Source of the DNA: Panacibacter ginsenosidivorans
GTDB lineage: Bacteria > Bacteroidota > Bacteroidia > Chitinophagales > Chitinophagaceae
Assembly (NCBI RefSeq): GCF_007971225.1
Contig: NZ_CP042435.1
Coordinates: forward strand, 1,302,001 to 1,366,000
Length of the DNA stretch: 64,000 nt
Direction: 5' to 3'
Both the position numbers and the translations under genes were made by a program. Positions 42,772 through 51,142 of this stretch are shown here, in pieces. Below the pieces are notes generated by a model. That model was not told the origin of the DNA. It did not search any database and saw only the letters and a list, made by a program, of their open reading frames with translations. Within the stretch, counting starts at the first letter, position 1; every line of letters starts with the position of its first letter.

Positions 42772-44637
42772 TTACCTGCGGCCGTCGCAAATATTTAACC
42801 ATGCATTGCGGATCTTTAACTGCTCTGCGGTAGGATTGTTGTTTAACCTTAATATATTTAGTCGCTGTTTGTCAATTTTAGTGGCGGGGGCGGAGAGATC
42901 AACCATCTCTATCTGGCCTGTAGCATTCCTGCGTTTTATTTTTATGTGTATTGCATCACCTTCTTTCAAGTTTGCATATAACTGATCGAGCTTTTCCTCA
43001 AAATTGCCGGCAGTTATAGGTGAATCGTTGATACTTATAATTTCATCTCCATCTTTATAGCCCATCTTTTTCCCAAAGTCGTTCAGGTTTTTTGTACCTA
43101 TAGCAATATTGCCGTTTTCTGTTACTTTAACGGCAAACCCTCCGAGAGTAAATTCTTTATAAGTCTCTTTAGGAATAAAATCTACGCCTGCAAGACCAAA
43201 GAATTGCTCATAAGGAATGGGCGTTGTACCCTGAACATAAGTGGTAAAGAAATCTTTAAGCTCCGGATAGGTAAGTTGAGCGATGACACTGAACAAAGTA
43301 TCGTCTTCAAAGAATTTATCCTTACCGTAATTGATACCAAGATCGTGCTTCAGGTCTTTAAGTCCATATTGAGCATTTGAAAGTTTTAATAAGCAGAGAT
43401 CGAGGCAGGCAGAAATAAGTGCGCCTTTCTGGTAAACGTTTCCATATTGAGGCGCCCATTTACCTGCGCTTTCTTTACTGAGTTCGGTAAAAGAAAGTGA
43501 GTCATTGTAATAAGATCGTGAAATAGTAATTTTCTGAGATAAGGTATTAAGAAATTGTTCCGGAGTTTTTAACCCTTCATATTCCTGCACATGATGAGCG
43601 TAATATTCTGTACTACCCTCGTAAAGCCACAGATGTTTGCTTAAAATGGTTTCATTAAAATTGAATTCCTTTACTTCCCGGGAACTTATGGTAAGTGGTG
43701 TTACAATATGAAAAAATTCGTGGGATGAAATGTCTACCCAATGCTCAATAGCTTCCTTTTCAGGGGCTTCGTCTAAAGCATAAAAGGAAGAATAGGAATG
43801 CTCCCAGGCTCCTCCGATAGGGTTCTTTTTTTGTTCGCCATTGAAATAGTAGATAAAGGCGTATTTATCCACCGGCAGTTTACCACCAAGGTAATCTCTG
43901 GCTGCCATAAGTAATTTTTCAAGATGTTCTGCCAGGTATCGGGATGTAGCGAGTTTGTGTGGAGAGTAAACAGCCACTAAAACATCAGCATTACCAACTT
44001 TTACAGTAGTGGTATCTGGTAAACAAAACATGATAGGGGAATCATAGAGATTGTCAGCATTGTCGCACTGAAAGAGATCGAGTACCGGGGTAGAAGAAAC
44101 AGGTCTTAAACCTGTGGCTGCATAAAAGCCGGCAGGCTTGGTAAAAGAAAGCTGGAAAGGCATCTTTTTCATACCATCGAAATAACCAAAAAGCCCCGGT
44201 GTGTTTATGACAAAATTCTTTCCTGCTTCAAAGCTGGTGCCGCACATGGGATAAACCATATTATTAATACTGGCATCCCAGGTATCTTCAACGTTGTAGG
44301 TTATTCTGGAGACCTTATTAGCTTTTTTTATGGCCCATCCGTTGTCACCTGCTGCGGAAACAGGTAGTTCCTTTCCCTTTTTATCAAAAGCCTTAAGGTT
44401 ATGTACATATTTACCATAGTTGCTGTTCATATAAGTACCCGGAACAATCTTAGGTAAGTAAAAAATAATTTCTTTTTGTGATACCGTGGGGCAAATCAAT
44501 TCTATATGTAATTGGTCACTATCAACTTTGGTCAGGTCCACACTGTATTTGTAGGTGTTTTGTGCATCGACAATAAACACGAGACCCACAAGGATTAAAC
44601 TCAACAAAAAAGGCTTATATTGCATATGCTTTTTCAT
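42772..44637 (-). CDS. M61 family metallopeptidase with PDZ domain
   Basis: This protein of about 621 residues starts at ATG 44637, which gives a signal peptide ending VDAQ; an upstream ATG in frame would spoil it. The peptidase M61 (glycyl aminopeptidase-like) core carries the zinc motif HEFFH near residue 306, followed by WLYEGSTEYYAHH with the third ligand Glu. A C-terminal PDZ domain (about 490-585) has GYKDGDEIISIND. The family cleaves N-terminal glycine or alanine residues or acts in periplasmic protein turnover. It stands alone and shares a terminator with the gene opposite. Confidence 0.88.
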   Translation of the reverse strand: MKKHMQYKPFLLSLILVGLVFIVDAQNTYKYSVDLTKVDSDQLHIELICPTVSQKEIIFYLPKIVPGTYMNSNYGKYVHNLKAFDKKGKELPVSAAGDNGWAIKKANKVSRITYNVEDTWDASINNMVYPMCGTSFEAGKNFVINTPGLFGYFDGMKKMPFQLSFTKPAGFYAATGLRPVSSTPVLDLFQCDNADNLYDSPIMFCLPDTTTVKVGNADVLVAVYSPHKLATSRYLAEHLEKLLMAARDYLGGKLPVDKYAFIYYFNGEQKKNPIGGAWEHSYSSFYALDEAPEKEAIEHWVDISSHEFFHIVTPLTISSREVKEFNFNETILSKHLWLYEGSTEYYAHHVQEYEGLKTPEQFLNTLSQKITISRSYYNDSLSFTELSKESAGKWAPQYGNVYQKGALISACLDLCLLKLSNAQYGLKDLKHDLGINYGKDKFFEDDTLFSVIAQLTYPELKDFFTTYVQGTTPIPYEQFFGLAGVDFIPKETYKEFTLGGFAVKVTENGNIAIGTKNLNDFGKKMGYKDGDEIISINDSPITAGNFEEKLDQLYANLKEGDAIHIKIKRRNATGQIEMVDLSAPATKIDKQRLNILRLNNNPTAEQLKIRNAWLNICDGRR

Positions 44638-44955
44638 ATTACTGCTATTGGTTAAACTGCAAAGAAAAGTAATAGTGTGACTCAACATTTACCGCTCTTC
44701 ATTAAGATAAATGTGTCTGTCATGAAATAAAGTTAAGAGCTGTAAAATATCCCATGAAGAGAAGTTGTTTTCCCGATTTTGGAAGTGAGTACAAAATTGG
44801 AAAACTATTTAATTGATTACCAATATATAATAACAATGGCACCGGGTTTGGTTAAATGATGGGCAATAAGTTTTTGTATCATTTTTAATAACAATACAGA
44901 AGCTATAAAATCGAAATATCAATAAAAACCATTTTGCAACATAAACCCTTATTCT
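44638..44955. other. Divergent intergenic region without repeat copy
   Basis: These 318 bases between the M61 gene and the small exported protein gene carry no repeat copy and no reading frame worth reporting. The only hint is TTTG near 44848 and TAAGTTTTTG near 44869, a weak promoter-like pair for the plus-strand gene. Confidence 0.3.
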
Positions 44956-45414
44956 ATGGTGAAACTTTACACCGGCATTATTACTTTCTTATTTCTCATT
45001 CCAGCAATTACCTTCGCCACACCGGGCCGCTTCAATAAAGGCGTTCAGCCGGTTAAGAATAAAGGTTATGTGATCTTTACGCTGGATAATTCAATAAATG
45101 GTAATAAACCAATTGAAACCGCTTATGTTATCTTAGATAAATACAACCGCACAGGCGCAGGCTATGTAAGCCAGAAATTCCTGGTAAACGATAACAAGAT
45201 CATCATAACTGACCTTCCTGAAGGAAAATATTATGCAGATATCTTTACTAAAGGATTTTACAAACAATATTTCACCAGGGTCATCTATGTAAGTAAAAAA
45301 GGTAATAACTACACTTTCAAAATGGAAGAAGTAAGAACCTTCACTCCCAGGAAAACAGTTATGCCTAAAGAAAGTACAGACTTTGCTAAAACGAGCGTGG
45401 TAAAGATGAAATAA
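44956..45414 (+). CDS. Small exported protein of unknown function
   Basis: This 152-residue protein has a signal peptide ending TFATP (about residue 23). The body looks like one small beta-sandwich: YVIFTLDNSINGNKPIETAYVILDKYN, LPEGKYYADIFTKGFY and TRVIYVSKKGNNYTFKMEEV. It resembles carboxypeptidase-regulatory-like or transthyretin-like domains. The C-terminal tail is basic. I cannot assign a family with confidence. Confidence 0.65.
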   Translation: MVKLYTGIITFLFLIPAITFATPGRFNKGVQPVKNKGYVIFTLDNSINGNKPIETAYVILDKYNRTGAGYVSQKFLVNDNKIIITDLPEGKYYADIFTKGFYKQYFTRVIYVSKKGNNYTFKMEEVRTFTPRKTVMPKESTDFAKTSVVKMK

Positions 45415-45442
45415 TGTACGGTTGAAAGTTTGCAAAATTATT

Positions 45443-45518
45443 TTGATACCCTGCAGTAGTATATCATAGCATCTGCACTTGCGTCGCACTCTTGTACAGC
45501 TGGTTAAAATGGCAGCAG
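45443..45518 (+). repeat. Dispersed core repeat, type B (copy 24)
   Basis: The core CTTGCGTCGCACTCTTGTAC is at 45478-45497, ending GGCAGCAG. It shares the convergent gap 45415-45783 with a terminator and copy 25 in opposite orientation. Confidence 0.88.
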
Positions 45519-45571
45519 TTATATACCAGAGATTACTGATAGTTTTATAGACTAAATGTACATATAACAGC

Positions 45572-45604
45572 AAAGCTCCTTACGGGGAGCTTTACTGTTT
45601 TTAT
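45572..45604 (+). terminator. Rho-independent terminator
   Basis: AAAGCTCC (45572-45579) pairs with GGAGCTTT (45586-45593), followed by ACTGTTTTTAT. It lies 158 bases after the small exported protein gene, with repeat copy 24 in between. Confidence 0.75.
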
Positions 45605-45660
45605 ATAGATGCCCCTTCAGCATATTGTACTCTGTTGCCAAACCTGCTATTCCTGCATGC

Positions 45661-45727
45661 CGCTCAATGTTTCGAAGGATGAAGTGAGTGACACAACCGC
45701 CGATGCCATAATAACATTAAAGCCTGC
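45661..45727 (-). repeat. Dispersed core repeat, type A (copy 25)
   Basis: GAAGTGAGTGACACAACC at 45681-45698 keeps most of the core, with CGCCGATGCCATAATAAC as flank. The GTAC end has changed. Confidence 0.75.
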
Positions 45728-45783
45728 ACAAAAAATCAATTCTTAATAATTTCGCTGATAGTTTTATTGTTCAAATCTTATTC

Positions 45784-46383
45784 CTACTTCATCGCGGTAA
45801 CAGGAGGAATATAAGCAGGCACTAAATTTTTAACTGGTGTTGTTGATTTAAGAAAAGCGAATATATCTCTAAGGTCTTCGTCGGAAAGATTTTTGTACTG
45901 CTGCCAGGGCATTGGTGGCATCAGTGGACGGGTACCATCCAAACCTTTGTATTTTCCTTCTCTTAGTGCCTTTTTAAACTGATCAAATTTCCAGTTGCCA
46001 ATTCCTGTTGAATCGCTGGTAAGATTTGCTGAAAAAGAAGTGCCCCATGGACCTACATATGCAGTAAGGTCCGGTGCAAATAACATCCATGATTTTAATT
46101 GACTGGTATCAGCTGCAGGCAAAACTGCATCAGACGGATGGCCTGAAAAACGGCGTGAAAGATCTACTTCAGGACCATTTGGGCCAAATACTTTTGGTGA
46201 ATGACAATCATCGCAGCCCATCATGGTAACAAGATATTTCCCATGATTAATTTGCTCTGCTGTAAAATTGCTTGTGTTGAACTCCACAGCTGTTTTTGTC
46301 TCTGCATTGCTGCTGCAGGAAACAAAAATCGCTGCTCCTGCTATTACAACAAGTGCTGCAACTAAAATGGTGATCTTTTTCAT
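45784..46383 (-). CDS. Cytochrome c lipoprotein
   Basis: This 199-residue protein starts at ATG 46383 and has a lipobox FVSC with Cys23, so it is probably a membrane-anchored periplasmic cytochrome. One haem site is GCDDCH, and the likely axial Met is in LMPPMPW. The closing LSDEDLRDIFAFLKSTTPVKN helix is typical of class I diheme-like or monoheme cytochrome c domains. Its electron partners are not in the neighbourhood. A further upstream start would disrupt the lipoprotein signal. Confidence 0.88.
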   Translation of the reverse strand: MKKITILVAALVVIAGAAIFVSCSSNAETKTAVEFNTSNFTAEQINHGKYLVTMMGCDDCHSPKVFGPNGPEVDLSRRFSGHPSDAVLPAADTSQLKSWMLFAPDLTAYVGPWGTSFSANLTSDSTGIGNWKFDQFKKALREGKYKGLDGTRPLMPPMPWQQYKNLSDEDLRDIFAFLKSTTPVKNLVPAYIPPVTAMK

Positions 46384-46553
46384 AAAGTAATATTTTTCTT
46401 TTTTGGTTGTTTTAATAACACAAATCAACAAAGGAATGCTAAAGAAAAGCAGCAACTGTTGTATGAGATGTTTACAAAGCTGTATGAATTGACGTGGCAA
46501 ATGAATGCAAAGCATGGCAATTTATTCGTTAAATAATATCTTTAGTACCTTAA

Positions 46554-46626
46554 GCCAACTTAGCTCAGCTGGCAGAGCATTTCATTCGTAATGAAAGGGT
46601 CGTCGGTTCGATTCCGATAGTTGGCT
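46554..46626 (+). tRNA. tRNA-Thr (anticodon CGT)
   Basis: The 73-base cloverleaf has a perfect acceptor stem (GCCAACT with AGTTGGC). The D arm starts GCTCAGCTGG, the anticodon stem TTTCA/TGAAA holds the loop with CGT at 46587-46589, and the T arm contains GGTTCGATTCC. CCA is not encoded. It lies in the gap 46384-46702 between the cytochrome and the lipocalin-like lipoprotein genes. Confidence 0.96.
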
Positions 46627-46702
46627 CATAAGTGCAACAAATGGAAAGAAATCATTTATGTTAACAAGATCGAATAACATTATTTTTACTTAAATCGTTT
46701 TT

Positions 46703-47137
46703 ATGAAAAGAGCCCTTTTGTATACCGTTGTTGCATGGATATTTTGCATTGGCTTCCTTGCCTGTAAGAAAAGTGTAAGCACAGACAGTTCTGCAATAAC
46801 CATAGAGAATATTTCAGGCACTTATGCATTAAAAGGATTGACCTGGACCTTTGGCGGTTTTAATTTCAATGTATACGATTCGCTTGATGCCTGTGAGAAA
46901 GACAATCTTATAAAGTTCAATACAGACAAAACTGTAGATTATATTGATGCGGGTGCTGTGTGTACCCCGCCTGAGGATGATAACGGCACTTGGGATTTAC
47001 AGGGAGACAGCTTAATATTTAGCAGTAATTATTCAAATGCCAAAATACAAAGTTTTAACGGCAAAACACTAATTCTCACAGGTGTGGCTGATGGAGAGAC
47101 AGGAGCAACAGCTACTACCACACTGGAAAAACAATAA
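46703..47137 (+). CDS. Lipocalin-like lipoprotein
   Basis: This 144-residue lipoprotein has a signal ending FLAC with Cys21 followed by KKS. The mature part has the pattern of Bacteroidota lipocalin-like domains: ISGTYALKGLTW, an acidic DACEKDNLIKFNTDKTV, GTWDLQGDSLIF, and a closing LILTGVAD. The ligand is unknown. It starts 76 bases after the tRNA and ends before a hairpin at 47168-47201. Confidence 0.77.
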   Translation: MKRALLYTVVAWIFCIGFLACKKSVSTDSSAITIENISGTYALKGLTWTFGGFNFNVYDSLDACEKDNLIKFNTDKTVDYIDAGAVCTPPEDDNGTWDLQGDSLIFSSNYSNAKIQSFNGKTLILTGVADGETGATATTTLEKQ

Positions 47138-47167
47138 TCAAATTTATAACTCTATGTAATTACAGAA

Positions 47168-47201
47168 GATTAAAGGCCTTAATAACGAGACCTTTAATTT
47201 T
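47168..47201 (+). terminator. Probable terminator
   Basis: ATTAAAGG (47169-47176) pairs with CCTTTAAT (47191-47198), followed by TTTAC. The stem is perfect but the T tail is short. Confidence 0.5.
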
Positions 47202-47234
47202 ACAGGTACTCTTTATAACAAATTCCTTTTCGAC

Positions 47235-47696
47235 TTAAGCATTCTCAAGATCTGCAATAATTATTTTATCCATTTGCATAAGAGCAGCCATTGCTCTTTT
47301 TGCTTTTGCAGTGTCCCTATTACCCAGCAGTTCGCCTAATGTTTTTGGAACGATCTGCCACGATACACCAAACTTATCTTTAAGCCATCCGCACCTGCTT
47401 TTTTCTCCGCCTTCAGAAAGTTTGCCCCAGAAATAATCTACTTCTGCCTGGTTCTCGCAATCAACGAAAAAAGAAATTGCCTCCGTAAATTTAAATTGAG
47501 GCCCCGCATCAAATGCATGGAATTTTAAACCTTCCAGTTCAACAGTGGCAGACATTACCTGGTCTTTTGGAAACGGGCTGCCTTCGCCCCAATGTTTAAT
47601 GCTGGTAACCTTGGAGTTCTTAAACACAGAAGCATAGAAATTTACAGCTTCTTCTGCTCTTCCATCAAACCATAAGAATGGTGTTATCTTTTGCAT
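47235..47696 (-). CDS. PhnB-like VOC-family protein
   Basis: This 153-residue protein belongs to the PhnB / 3-demethylubiquinone-9 methyltransferase-like group of the vicinal oxygen chelate superfamily. Typical features are ITPFLWFDGRAEEAVNFYASVF, MSATVELEGLKFHAFDAGP and CGWLKDKFGVSWQIVP. The catalytic activity of this group is mostly unknown, and the name refers to fold only. It lies close to other small stress-type single-domain proteins (SRPBCC and DUF1801), which often occur together in Bacteroidota. Confidence 0.87.
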   Translation of the reverse strand: MQKITPFLWFDGRAEEAVNFYASVFKNSKVTSIKHWGEGSPFPKDQVMSATVELEGLKFHAFDAGPQFKFTEAISFFVDCENQAEVDYFWGKLSEGGEKSRCGWLKDKFGVSWQIVPKTLGELLGNRDTAKAKRAMAALMQMDKIIIADLENA

Positions 47697-47782
47697 ATCG
47701 TTTTGTTTTATTTTCTATAATGATTTTTATTCTTTACGCCCATCATAAAAATTCAATTTAATTTTTTATGCCAACTGTAGTA

Positions 47783-47820
47783 TTTTATAGCATCGTCCCT
47801 TGCGTCGCAATAACTTTATC
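47783..47820 (+). repeat. Degenerate dispersed repeat, type B (copy 26)
   Basis: TTTTATAGCATCGTCCCTTG is followed by CGTCGCA at 47803-47809 and then diverges. The gap 47697-48023 holds only this partial copy; a chance small frame through it is not a gene. Confidence 0.6.
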
Positions 47821-48018
47821 TTTATATCACATGTCATCTGCAGTTTCATTTTCAACCAACATCACTCAATTCAAACAGCGTTAAAATTTAATGAACAAAC
47901 CTACCTTTTTAAATTTATTGTTATAAGGTGCGAATGCGACAATAGAAGGTACCCTTTACGACAAAGTTTAATTAAATCAAGAGCATATAATAGCTACATA
48001 AAGCGGATCATTTAGTTC

Positions 48019-48394
48019 TCAGCTTACCCCCCTAACCATGCAGAAGGCAACGCAAGTATAATCAGTGAAATGGCATACCAGTGAGGAGCTTTGTCCAAAA
48101 TTACAATTGCACCAACAATACTTAAAACAAATCCTATAAACCCACCAATCATTGCATGACGCATAGGTTTGGCTGGTGCTAAAACAGCTGTGATATATAT
48201 GGGCCCGCTGTTCCATAAACATTGCGGTAAACAATCACTAATACAATAAACCATGATGCATTGTCGTCAAAAGGTGTTTTCATTATACCTTTTTTTCAAG
48301 CCGCGTATCTGTTGTAACAGATAAAACAACTACCAACAGAAATCCTGCAACGATTGCCCAAGTAAAATTGCGGTTTAATGTACCGGGTTGTTAT
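48019..48394 (-). pseudogene. Small four-helix membrane protein broken by two frameshifts
   Basis: Three frames on the minus strand join into one membrane protein of about 120 residues. Part one has TWAIVAGFLLVVVLSVTTDT. Part two has MKTPFDDNASWFIVLVIVYR and NVYGTAG. Part three has YITAVLAPAKPMRHAMIGGF and a final PHWYAISLIILALPSAWLGG. The first shift lies in the A run near 48285-48292 and the second near 48197-48206. I recall intact proteins of this layout in Bacteroidota and other phyla, without known function. No clear start codon remains. Confidence 0.65.
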
Positions 48395-48528
48395 TATCCC
48401 GATAGCAGCTAATTTCTATTAAAGAGTGTATAATTTGAATTGAATTGCTTTTAAAGAGATGCTATTTGCAGGAAAGATAAAGCGCTTGCCGCGTAGCTTG
48501 TATACAAGTAATTGTTTACTCAAAAGTA

Positions 48529-48954
48529 TTAATGAGCTTCTGTGTATTTTTTAAAGTTATCAAGTATTGCCTGCCATCCTCCTTTTTGTAATTCTACCGA
48601 ATTCATGTCTTCTGCTTCAAAACTTTCGCTCACTTTAGTTGTGTTGCCATTTGTAGTAAAAGTTATGTTTACTTTTCTGCCATCACCAAGTGTATAAGCT
48701 ATGTACTTGTTTATTGTTACTGTATCATACACACCGCCAAAATCAAAACCGAAGCTGCCATCCTTTGCTTCCATCCTGGCGGAAAAGCTGCCACCTGCAC
48801 GAAGATCATTTTCTGCTCTTGGCGTGTGCCAGTCGTCTGATGCATTGTTCCATTGTGTAATGTGCTCAGGCTTTGTCCAATATTTCCAAACTTTTTCTAC
48901 CGGCGCATTAACAGTGCTTTCTACTGTAATTACAATTTTTTCCTTTGTTTCCAT
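48529..48954 (-). CDS. SRPBCC (AHSA1-like) domain protein
   Basis: This 141-residue protein has the activator-of-Hsp90-ATPase-homolog-1-like fold: VNAPVEKVWKYWTKPEHITQWN, GGSFSARMEAKDG, and the late GWQAILDNFKKYTE helix. These START-like proteins bind small hydrophobic ligands, and bacterial members have no fixed role. It is a single gene, with an unremarkable 134-base stretch between it and the broken membrane gene. Confidence 0.9.
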   Translation of the reverse strand: METKEKIVITVESTVNAPVEKVWKYWTKPEHITQWNNASDDWHTPRAENDLRAGGSFSARMEAKDGSFGFDFGGVYDTVTINKYIAYTLGDGRKVNITFTTNGNTTKVSESFEAEDMNSVELQKGGWQAILDNFKKYTEAH

Positions 48955-49090
48955 TTTACAGATACTTTTTATTGTGGTGACTTTTGTTTACCCTACAAAC
49001 ATCCGTCAATTATTTAAAATAATTACTGTGCAAAAACGACAATTAACGGGTTATTTACGACAGAGCTGAAAGATTTTTATTTGCCCATTT

Positions 49091-49150
49091 TCACAATTAC
49101 TATTTAGCATTGTTGCGTCGCACTCTTGTACGTTCTGCTCTGTATGCTGC
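49091..49150 (+). repeat. Dispersed core repeat, type B (copy 27)
   Basis: The core GTTGCGTCGCACTCTTGTAC is at 49112-49131, with the right flank GTTCTGCTCTGTATGCTGC. Confidence 0.88.
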
Positions 49151-49155
49151 TTTAA

Positions 49156-49536
49156 TTATACTTTCCATTTAGCATCACCAGTCAAACTTTCCTGCACACG
49201 AAACTTCACCATTTTTGTTATTAATGAAAGCGGCAATTTTTTATCTAAAGGAAACTGAACAGACCCTTCTGCAGTCTTATAATGCTCAAGTTCTTTAGCA
49301 AATGCTTTTACTGCTGAAGGCGTAGGATAAAATCCAATATGCTTTTTGAAAACAGCGAACGTTACCAATATTCTTTTGTAAGAATAAGCAGGCATGCCCC
49401 ATTTTAAACCTTCACTAGCGCCAGGCGCAGCTTTGCGGATACATTTATGTAATTCATGTAACTTATCCTGTACATCTTCCGGAGTTCCATCAATATATGC
49501 TTCTATAGTTGCCGGCTTTGATTTTTTTGAGAACAT
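49156..49536 (-). CDS. DUF1801 (YdhG-like) protein
   Basis: This 126-residue protein has the DUF1801 pattern: IEAYIDGTPEDVQDKLHELHKCIRKAAPGASEGLKWGMPAY, followed by VTFAVFKKHIGFYP and VQFPLDKKLPLSLITKMVKFR. Relatives include a frataxin-like iron-binding protein in Bacillus, but most have no known role. It is a single gene beside other small single-domain proteins. Confidence 0.9.
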   Translation of the reverse strand: MFSKKSKPATIEAYIDGTPEDVQDKLHELHKCIRKAAPGASEGLKWGMPAYSYKRILVTFAVFKKHIGFYPTPSAVKAFAKELEHYKTAEGSVQFPLDKKLPLSLITKMVKFRVQESLTGDAKWKV

Positions 49537-49891
49537 ACATTTCTATTTGCATATGTAAAAAGCAGGTTACCAAAATTAATTAATCATGTCACATTTGCCA
49601 CCGAACTATTTTATACTTACAAAATTTCATTGACTAAACCATACTAATCTTTTTGCAAAAATTATTGTTAGTGTCATTTTTTACAGTAAATTAGATGTGC
49701 TGCATGCCTTACAGACTCTGACAACCCGCTGCAATTAAAGCATTTTTAAAAAAAATTTATTGAGGCAAAAAGTTTATCTGCCGGTTCGGTTTAATTAGTA
49801 CTAATCTTTATTGATGATAGCTTCTATTTATGCAACTTCAACACTTCACACTACGCACAACTAGAAATAAAATAACTATAAAACAAATCAA
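49537..49891. other. Divergent intergenic region with a 12-bp palindrome
   Basis: These 355 bases carry no gene and no repeat copy. The only structure noted is the perfect palindrome ATTAGTACTAAT at 49794-49805, 87 bases before the cytochrome-like gene, which might be an operator. Confidence 0.35.
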
Positions 49892-50233
49892 ATGAAAAAG
49901 ATAATACTTATAACAATTATAGCACTATTCACGGGCTGTGCCACTGTTAAATTAGCCACGCCATCACAAACAGATGTTGACAGGGTTTCATCAAAATATC
50001 CCGGCTATTCATTAACAGACCTGAACCACGGAAAAATGCTGTTCGAGCAACATTGCGCAGACTGCCATCGCCTTAAAGATCCAACGAAAAGATCAGAAGA
50101 ACAATGGGAAACAGTTGTGCCTAAAATGGTCAGGAATGTAAACAAGAAAGAAGGCAATGTCTTAGATACAAATGGTGAGCAGGCAATTCTAAAATATCTG
50201 GTAACCATGAGCGATTCAAAAGCTACAAAATGA
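49892..50233 (+). CDS. Small haem c lipoprotein
   Basis: This 113-residue lipoprotein has the lipobox LFTGC with Cys16. One haem c motif, CADCH, is followed by RLKDPTKRSEEQWETVVPKM, where the Met may be the axial ligand, and a final ILKYLVTMS helix. It resembles the minimal cytochrome c domains often fused to other redox proteins. Partners are not adjacent. It is a single gene. Confidence 0.87.
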   Translation: MKKIILITIIALFTGCATVKLATPSQTDVDRVSSKYPGYSLTDLNHGKMLFEQHCADCHRLKDPTKRSEEQWETVVPKMVRNVNKKEGNVLDTNGEQAILKYLVTMSDSKATK

Positions 50234-50269
50234 TATTGCTGTTGCACCACACTTTTAATATAAGTGTTA

Positions 50270-50333
50270 CCTGCTGACATAAAAAACTACAGTACAAGTG
50301 AGTGACACAACGAAGATGCCTCAGAGATATTTG
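50270..50333 (-). repeat. Dispersed core repeat, type A (copy 28)
   Basis: The exact core is at 50291-50310 with the flank GAAGATGCCTC. The gap 50234-50594 holds only this copy and AT-rich sequence. Confidence 0.88.
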
Positions 50334-50594
50334 CTTATCTAATAAAATAAAAAAAACTTTGTAATGCACAGGCATTGAAAAATATTAATACACCGCTAAA
50401 GCTATTTTGATTAAACCAGTTGCCACTATAAAGTGATTTTAGTTGTTTCTAAAACTTCAGCAACTACCTGTACTATTTACAACTAAATCTGTTAAAATGT
50501 AAACTATTTGTCATTCCTGAATTTATTTCCATTTTGAATGTTTTATTTATCCATAACATTTGCTTTATAATTTTCATTTCATAAAACTTTAACT

Positions 50595-50888
50595 ATGGAA
50601 AAATTTGCATTATTGGCAAGAGTAGAAGCCAGGCCGGGAAAAGAAAACGAAGTTCTTGAATTTCTAAAATCTGCACTGCCCCTTGCGCAGGCTGAGTCTG
50701 GTACTGTAAAATGGTACGCGTTACAAATCGGGCCATCAACATTTGGCATATTTGATACATTCGAAACAGAAGCTGGTCGCCAGGCACATCTTTCGGGAGA
50801 AATTGCAAAAGCCCTTATGGCAAATGCATCTGCACTGCTGGCAAAAGATCCGGTGATTGAGCAGGTGGAGTTATTAGCGATCAAATAA
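50595..50888 (+). CDS. Antibiotic biosynthesis monooxygenase (ABM) domain protein
   Basis: This 97-residue protein is a single ABM-type ferredoxin-like domain: FALLARVEARPGKENEVLEFLKSA, TVKWYALQIGPSTFGIFDTF and a closing helix. These dimeric proteins include quinol monooxygenases and haem-degrading enzymes as well as many of unknown role, so the name does not imply antibiotic synthesis. It is a single gene. Confidence 0.88.
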   Translation: MEKFALLARVEARPGKENEVLEFLKSALPLAQAESGTVKWYALQIGPSTFGIFDTFETEAGRQAHLSGEIAKALMANASALLAKDPVIEQVELLAIK

Positions 50889-51067
50889 TTTTTATACCCT
50901 TATAATTGCATTTATAGACTTCGGTAAACAGTAATACTTTTTGCATTATCTATTTTAGAAGTCACGATTTAATGACGCCTAAATTTATGCGGCAATCCAA
51001 GTATTGAGCCCAATTTAAAAAGACAGAAAAAAGAAATCTTTGTGATTACATGATGAATAAAAAAATA

Positions 51068-51125
51068 AACGTTCAGGGGTGCGACGCACGAAAAGCTAAA
51101 TAAATATTCTGCTGCCGGGTACACA
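51068..51125 (-). repeat. Dispersed core repeat, type B, diverged (copy 29)
   Basis: GGGGTGCGACGCACGAAAAGC at 51075-51095 keeps the palindromic centre. The outer end GTACCCGGCAG is at 51112-51122 (read on minus). It lies in a convergent gap. Confidence 0.75.
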
Positions 51126-51142
51126 ATATATACTCTTATATA

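Noticed and set aside
47800-48015. 71-codon plus-strand frame in the gap after the PhnB-like gene
   Set aside because: It starts within a decayed repeat copy and has no protein-like features.
50595-50888. ABM protein as evidence of an antibiotic cluster
   Set aside because: No biosynthetic genes surround it; ABM domains are widespread single-domain proteins.
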